Of a stretch of 64,000 bases of DNA, positions 59,814-64,000 are shown one piece after another. The DNA lies in NCBI RefSeq assembly GCF_023476645.1, contig NZ_JAMCOJ010000008.1, forward strand, positions 1-64,000. The letters are read 5' to 3'. The notes under the pieces are model-generated. The model ran no database searches and was not told the DNA's origin. It saw only the letters and a program-made list of their open reading frames with translations. The stretch is from Cellulophaga sp. 20_2_10 (GTDB lineage: Bacteria; Bacteroidota; Bacteroidia; Flavobacteriales; Flavobacteriaceae). The translations under genes and the position numbers were made by a program. Each line of letters begins with the position of its first letter. The stretch's first letter is position 1.

Positions 59814-60728
59814 TTAAATAACCGCCTGTTTCTTTAATGCTTTCTGGTTCTTTTTCTCTGTTCTGCTTTTTAGAATACCATTAGCAATTACAGTAATTAG
59901 AATAATAAAAGCACCTAAATAAAACATAGGGTCCATTTTTTCACTATCACCAAAAATAATAAAGGCCAATAAAATACCATAAACGGGCTCTAAGTTTGTC
60001 GTAAGCATTACCGTATATGGACTTAAAAATTTCATTATTTTAACCGATGCAATAAAAGCATAAGCTGTACAGAAAGATGCCAAAACTAAGATATACATCC
60101 AATCTGAAGTAGAAAGCTGAAAATTTATCTGGGTAAAATTACCTTGAAAAAGCATATAGATTGATAAAAAGACTACTCCTGCTCCTAGTTCGTAAAAAGA
60201 AATTATTGAAGGCTTGTGTTCTTTAATTAGTTTACCGTTCATTAAAGAAAAGACTGTTGCTAAAAATGCTGAAATTAAGGCGAGTATAATACCTTCCTTG
60301 TATGATGCTTCTATATTAAAAATAAGTCCAAGACCACCTATAACAATAAGTCCAAAAACAATCTCGTACCAAATAACTTTACGTTTATACCAAATTGGCT
60401 CTAATATAGCTGCAAAAAATGCTCCCGAAGATATTGTTGCTAAAGCTACAGATACATTAGATACTTTTATTGCAGAGAAAAATGTTACCCAATGCAAAGC
60501 TATAACAACACCTGTGCCCAGTAACAAAAATAAAGTTTTACGAGTTACTTTTAAGCTATTCTTGCGCAAGACAATAAAAAGTAGCACAAAAATAGCCGCC
60601 CAGAACATTCTATACCAAACTAGCGGTAAAGCATCTATAGTTATTAGCTTTCCTAGAACAGCAGTAAATCCCCAAACAAATACTATAAAATGTAAATGAA
60701 GATAATTTTTAAATTTATCGCTTAGCAT
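59814..60728 (-). CDS. EamA/DMT-family transporter
   Basis: 304 residues with ten predicted membrane segments in two EamA repeats: FIVFVWGFTAVLGKLITIDALPLVWYRMFWAAIFVLLFI and, in the second half, LGAGVVFLSIYMLFQ, CTAYAFIASVKIMKFLSPYTVMLTTNLEPVYGILLA. Drug/metabolite transporter, substrate unknown. Its start overlaps the end of the LptF/G-type gene by 14 bases, so they are cotranscribed. Confidence 0.93.
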   Translation of the reverse strand: MLSDKFKNYLHLHFIVFVWGFTAVLGKLITIDALPLVWYRMFWAAIFVLLFIVLRKNSLKVTRKTLFLLLGTGVVIALHWVTFFSAIKVSNVSVALATISSGAFFAAILEPIWYKRKVIWYEIVFGLIVIGGLGLIFNIEASYKEGIILALISAFLATVFSLMNGKLIKEHKPSIISFYELGAGVVFLSIYMLFQGNFTQINFQLSTSDWMYILVLASFCTAYAFIASVKIMKFLSPYTVMLTTNLEPVYGILLAFIIFGDSEKMDPMFYLGAFIILITVIANGILKSRTEKKNQKALKKQAVI

Positions 60729-61794
60729 TTTTTAACAAGTATAGGCCAATGGCTGCAAATATTGCATTAGGAATTATGATAGCCATTAATGGAGAAAAAC
60801 CAGCTTGCTCTGCTAAAATAGCAAAAACTCTGTCAAAAAAGATATATATAAAAGCTATTACAATACCAAAAGCCAAATTAACACCCATACCTCCTCTACG
60901 TTTTATTGAAGACACAGAGACAGCAATAAGTGTAAGTATAAATGCAGAAACTGGCAAAGCCCAACGTTTATATTTAGCCATTACATACGTATTTATGTTA
61001 GATGCTCCTTTTTTACGTTGGTCTTCTATAAACTTATTAAGTTCAAAAATATTTTTAGTTTCTGCCACATAACTAACTGGAGTTAAATCATCTATTTTAA
61101 AATCAAAAATAGTGTCCAACCTAGTTTGTTTTTCAATAACCTCTACATTCCCTTTAACGGTTCTAGAAGTAAAACCTGTTAATCTATATATAGTATCTGT
61201 TGGTACCCACCTAATACTAGAAGCGGTAAGTTTATATGTTAATTTATCATCATTATCAAAATGTTCTAACACAAAGTTAGTACCCCGCTGCCTGTTGGGA
61301 TCAAAACTACTTATATAAAGAAATTCGTTTTCGTTTAACTGATTGTATATATTACTAGTTTCCTGAAACTTTTTACCCTTTTTTAAATACTTAAATATAA
61401 ACTCATGATAGTCTAAACTTGCTTTGGGCACAATAAACATAGCCATAAAAAACATAAGTATAGCTATAATGGTTGCTCCTATAAAATAAGGCCTTAAAAA
61501 ACGCCCAAAAGAGATTCCAGAACTTAAAATAGCGACAATTTCTGTATTGGCCGCAAGCTTAGAAGTAAAAAAGATAATAGATAAAAACAGAAAAATAGGA
61601 AATAGAAGACTCCCAATATATATGATAAAGTTCATATAATATTCTAGCACTTCTAAAAGCGGAGCTTCATTCGCTACTATTTTACCTATTTTTTCTGCCA
61701 AATCTAGCATTACACCAATTGGCACAAACAACAAGATCATTACCGAAAAGGTAAGCAAATAACGTTTTAATATATATTTATCTAGAATACTCAA
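60715..61794 (-). CDS. LptF/LptG-family permease
   Basis: 359 residues from a TTG start at 61794, three bases after the tgt stop. YjgP/YjgQ-type: N-terminal membrane segments with SILDKYILKRYLLTFSVMILLFVPIGVML, FIIYIGSLLFPIFLFLSIIFF, a periplasmic jellyroll middle part, then three C-terminal membrane segments (RWALPVSAFILTLIAVSVSSIKRRGGMG). Forms the inner-membrane part of the LPS export ABC complex with LptB. Tgt-LptF/G-EamA order is common in Flavobacteriaceae. Confidence 0.94.
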   Translation of the reverse strand: MSILDKYILKRYLLTFSVMILLFVPIGVMLDLAEKIGKIVANEAPLLEVLEYYMNFIIYIGSLLFPIFLFLSIIFFTSKLAANTEIVAILSSGISFGRFLRPYFIGATIIAILMFFMAMFIVPKASLDYHEFIFKYLKKGKKFQETSNIYNQLNENEFLYISSFDPNRQRGTNFVLEHFDNDDKLTYKLTASSIRWVPTDTIYRLTGFTSRTVKGNVEVIEKQTRLDTIFDFKIDDLTPVSYVAETKNIFELNKFIEDQRKKGASNINTYVMAKYKRWALPVSAFILTLIAVSVSSIKRRGGMGVNLAFGIVIAFIYIFFDRVFAILAEQAGFSPLMAIIIPNAIFAAIGLYLLKNAKR

Positions 61795-61797
61795 TTA

Positions 61798-62928
61798 CTA
61801 CAATCTTTTATCCATTTGTTTTACCATCATATTTTTCCACTCAGTAAAATCGCCAGCTTTTATATGCTTTCTAGCTTCACGAGTTAACCATAGATAAAAA
61901 CCAAGGTTGTGTATGGTTGCTATTTGCTTTCCTAAATACTCATTAGCAGCAAATAAATGACGTAAATATGCTTTAGAATATTCTGTATCTACAAAGGTCA
62001 TTGCCATTTCATCAATAGGAGAAAAATCTGCTTCCCATTTTTTATTTTTAATGTTTATAGTCCCATGCGCAGTAAACAACATTCCGTTACGGGCGTTACG
62101 TGTTGGCATAACACAATCAAACATATCTACACCTAAAGCTATATTTTCTAAAATATTAATAGGTGTACCTACACCCATTAAGTATCTAGGCTTGTCTTCT
62201 GGCAGAATGTCACAAACAACTTCTGTCATTGCGTACATTTCTTCTGCCGGCTCACCTACAGATAAACCACCTATAGCATTACCTTGCGCTCCTGCATTAG
62301 CAATGTATTCTGCAGATTGTTTACGTAAATCCTTGTATGTTGACCCTTGTACAATAGGGAAAAAAGTTTGCTCGTAACCGTATTTAAACGGTAACGTTTC
62401 TAAATGATTCATACAACGGTCTAACCAACGGTGCGTCATATGCATAGAGCGCTTTGCATAGTTATAATCGCACGGGTAAGGGGTACACTCATCAAACGCC
62501 ATAATAATATCAGCACCAATAGTACGCTGAGTTTCCATTACGTTTTCTGGTGTAAAAAAATGAAAAGAACCATCTATATGAGATTTAAACTTAACACCTT
62601 CTTCCTTAATTTTTCTATTTGCTGATAAAGAATAGACTTGGTAACCGCCACTATCTGTTAAAATATTACGATCCCAACCCATAAATTTATGCAAACCACC
62701 GGCTGCTTCCAGAATATCTAATTTAGGGCGCAAATACAAATGGTAGGTGTTTCCTAAAATAATATCTGGGTTTATTTCTTCTTTTAATTCTCTTTGATGA
62801 ACCCCTTTTACAGATGCAACTGTACCAACTGGCATAAAAATAGGTGTCTCTATAACACCATGATCTGTAACCATTGTTGCGGCACGTGCCTTACTCTGCG
62901 CGTCTTTTTTTTCTATTGTAAATTTCAA
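61798..62928 (-). CDS. tgt: Queuine tRNA-ribosyltransferase, zinc cysteines absent
   Basis: 376 residues from a TTG start at 62928. Exchanges G34 for preQ1 in tRNAs with GUN anticodons. Catalytic motifs: TDSGGYQVYSLS (nucleophile/base region), FDECTPYPCDYNYAK, GGLSVGEPAEEM and FDCVMPTRNARNG. The usual C-terminal zinc site, Cys-x-Cys-x2-Cys plus His, is missing: in its place stands SPIDEMAMTFVDTEYSKAYLRHLF. This seems to be normal for flavobacterial enzymes, as I recall their sequences. Upstream of LptF/G in one operon. Confidence 0.95.
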   Translation of the reverse strand: MKFTIEKKDAQSKARAATMVTDHGVIETPIFMPVGTVASVKGVHQRELKEEINPDIILGNTYHLYLRPKLDILEAAGGLHKFMGWDRNILTDSGGYQVYSLSANRKIKEEGVKFKSHIDGSFHFFTPENVMETQRTIGADIIMAFDECTPYPCDYNYAKRSMHMTHRWLDRCMNHLETLPFKYGYEQTFFPIVQGSTYKDLRKQSAEYIANAGAQGNAIGGLSVGEPAEEMYAMTEVVCDILPEDKPRYLMGVGTPINILENIALGVDMFDCVMPTRNARNGMLFTAHGTINIKNKKWEADFSPIDEMAMTFVDTEYSKAYLRHLFAANEYLGKQIATIHNLGFYLWLTREARKHIKAGDFTEWKNMMVKQMDKRL

Positions 62929-63097
62929 AAACTATCGTATTTATAACCGCAAATATAATCAACTCAGCTACAAAAAATTGCTAACAAAAAAATAAAGTTG
63001 CCTATTAATTGTAAAGTAGTTAATAAATTATAATAACTAGCCTTGTACAAGCAAAAGATAGACCTTATTTTTACACGCGAATTAACAACATATAAAA

Positions 63098-63943
63098 ATG
63101 CCAAGACTGGAAGAATTACAAGATTTGACCACGCAAGTGAGAAGGGATATTTTAAGAATGGTGCACAAAGTTAACTCTGGCCATCCAGGTGGTTCTTTAG
63201 GTTGTGCAGAATTTTTTGTAGCCCTGTACAATGAATTAATGGAATTAAACGAAGGATTTGACATGGATGGTAAAGGTGAAGACCTTTTCTTTTTATCTAA
63301 CGGTCATATTTCTCCTGTTTATTATAGTGTTTTAGCACGTAGTGGATATTTTCCAGTAGATGAGCTTAACACTTTTAGACTAATTAATTCTAGATTACAA
63401 GGACACCCAACTACGCATGAAGGGTTACCTGGAATCCGCATTGCATCAGGTTCATTAGGACAAGGAATGTCTGTAGCAATTGGTGCTGCATTAGCTAAAA
63501 AGTTAAACAAAGACAGTAATCTTGTATATAGTTTACACGGAGACGGTGAATTACAAGAAGGTCAAAACTGGGAAGCTATGATGTATGCTTCTGCTAATAA
63601 AGTTGATAATTTAATATCTACTATAGATTTAAACGGACAACAAATTGACGGTTCTACTGATACCGTTTTAGCAATGGGTAGCATTAAAGCTAAATTTGAA
63701 GCTTTTGGATGGGATGTTTTAGACATAAAAGAAGGTAACAATCTTGAAGCTGTTATAGCTGGTCTTAAAAAGGCAAAAACTATGACTGGCAAAGGAAAAC
63801 CTGTTTGTGTATTATTACATACAGTTATGGGTAATGGTGTAGATTTTATGATGCACACACACGCTTGGCACGGTAAAGCTCCTAATGATGAGCAACTAGA
63901 GATAGCATTAGCACAAAACCCTGAAACTTTAGGAGACTACTAA
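63098..63943 (+). CDS. tktA: Transketolase, N-terminal subunit
   Basis: 281 residues, the thiamine-diphosphate-binding half of a split transketolase. Motifs: RRDILRMVHKVNSGHPGGSLG (His involved in catalysis), LSNGHISPVYYSVLA, GSLGQGMSVAIG and the ThDP motif HGDGELQEGQNWEA ending DLNGQQ. Ends MHTHAWHGKAPNDEQL. The pyrimidine-binding half would start with the next gene (ATG at 63993, only 8 bases in the window). Works in the pentose phosphate path, moving two-carbon units. Confidence 0.95.
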   Translation: MPRLEELQDLTTQVRRDILRMVHKVNSGHPGGSLGCAEFFVALYNELMELNEGFDMDGKGEDLFFLSNGHISPVYYSVLARSGYFPVDELNTFRLINSRLQGHPTTHEGLPGIRIASGSLGQGMSVAIGAALAKKLNKDSNLVYSLHGDGELQEGQNWEAMMYASANKVDNLISTIDLNGQQIDGSTDTVLAMGSIKAKFEAFGWDVLDIKEGNNLEAVIAGLKKAKTMTGKGKPVCVLLHTVMGNGVDFMMHTHAWHGKAPNDEQLEIALAQNPETLGDY

Positions 63944-63992
63944 TAAAAATTAAATCTACCTTCTCTTACAAAAGAGAAAAATCATAAAGGAT

Positions 63993-64000
63993 ATGAAAAA
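63993..64000 (+). CDS. Start of the next gene, probably the transketolase C-terminal subunit
   Basis: ATGAAAAA at the window end, 49 bases after the N-terminal subunit. Position makes the second transketolase subunit the likely identity, but only MK can be read. Confidence 0.4.

Noticed and set aside
1-64000. CRISPR arrays, rRNA genes, insertion sequences, prophage
   Set aside because: No regularly spaced direct repeats, no rRNA sequence, no transposase or phage structural gene was found in the window; the accessory region has only cassette-like features.

Overview
The window is a stretch of a low-GC chromosome from a member of the Bacteroidota, almost certainly the family Flavobacteriaceae (Cellulophaga/Maribacter-like gene content; genus not decided). 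The reasons are: promoters of the TAnnTTTG type instead of E. coli -10 boxes, no Shine-Dalgarno sequences, ordinary flavobacterial gene orders (thrS-infC-rpmI-rplT, prfA-pyrF, tgt-lptF/G-eamA), a type III glutamine synthetase, DUF3570/DUF4266 proteins and a transketolase split into two genes.

Layout. 1-3671: thrS and the infC-rpmI-rplT translation operon; infC appears to start at a rare AUA (or AUU) codon. 3815-6512: small membrane genes, a Cof-type HAD phosphatase and a secreted protein usually called asparagine synthetase B. 6640-10315: dnaB, an extra DnaB-like gene holding only the RecA-type helicase domain directly behind it, and accA. 10437-14858: divergent glutamine synthetases (types III and II) and a Ca2+/Na+ exchanger. 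15278-16290: small genes, apt and tRNA-Arg(ACG).

16332-30452 is an accessory region read almost wholly from the minus strand: TPR, leucine-rich/YARHG, TonB-C, lipoprotein, DinB-like and unknown genes. It ends in what looks like an integrase-less integron cassette array. One cassette carries a zinc-ribbon/HEPN-like protein, the next a two-gene operon with an AbiEii/MNT-like nucleotidyltransferase. Cassette ends are exact 9-bp inverted pairs (GTTGTATGC/GCATACAAC and GTTAGGCAC/GTGCCTAAC) and a long quasi-palindrome lies between the cassettes. A separate repeat, two CAAATATA-like halves spaced exactly 21 bp, sits upstream of several genes in this region.

30831-46553 is read from the plus strand: Nudix, SDR, a PLP enzyme, a VanW/PD40/GT90/GNAT envelope cluster, PAP2, then a TetR-headed redox/detoxification run (carboxymuconolactone decarboxylase-like, EthD-like, FrnE/DsbA, peroxiredoxin-like, royal-jelly-type lipoprotein, HAD, racemase). 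The TetR gene and its downstream gene each carry a copy of one palindrome (CTAAGC-N4-GCTTAG).

46648-64000 is mostly core: a FUSC-type permease with a probably leaderless mRNA, a frameshifted membrane-protein relic, pyrF, prfA, a very small ABC transporter, a five-gene envelope redox operon (Rieske, thioredoxin, ApbE, DUF4266, DUF3570), purM, an EamA transporter, an LptF/G permease, tgt (without the usual zinc cysteines) and the start of the split transketolase.
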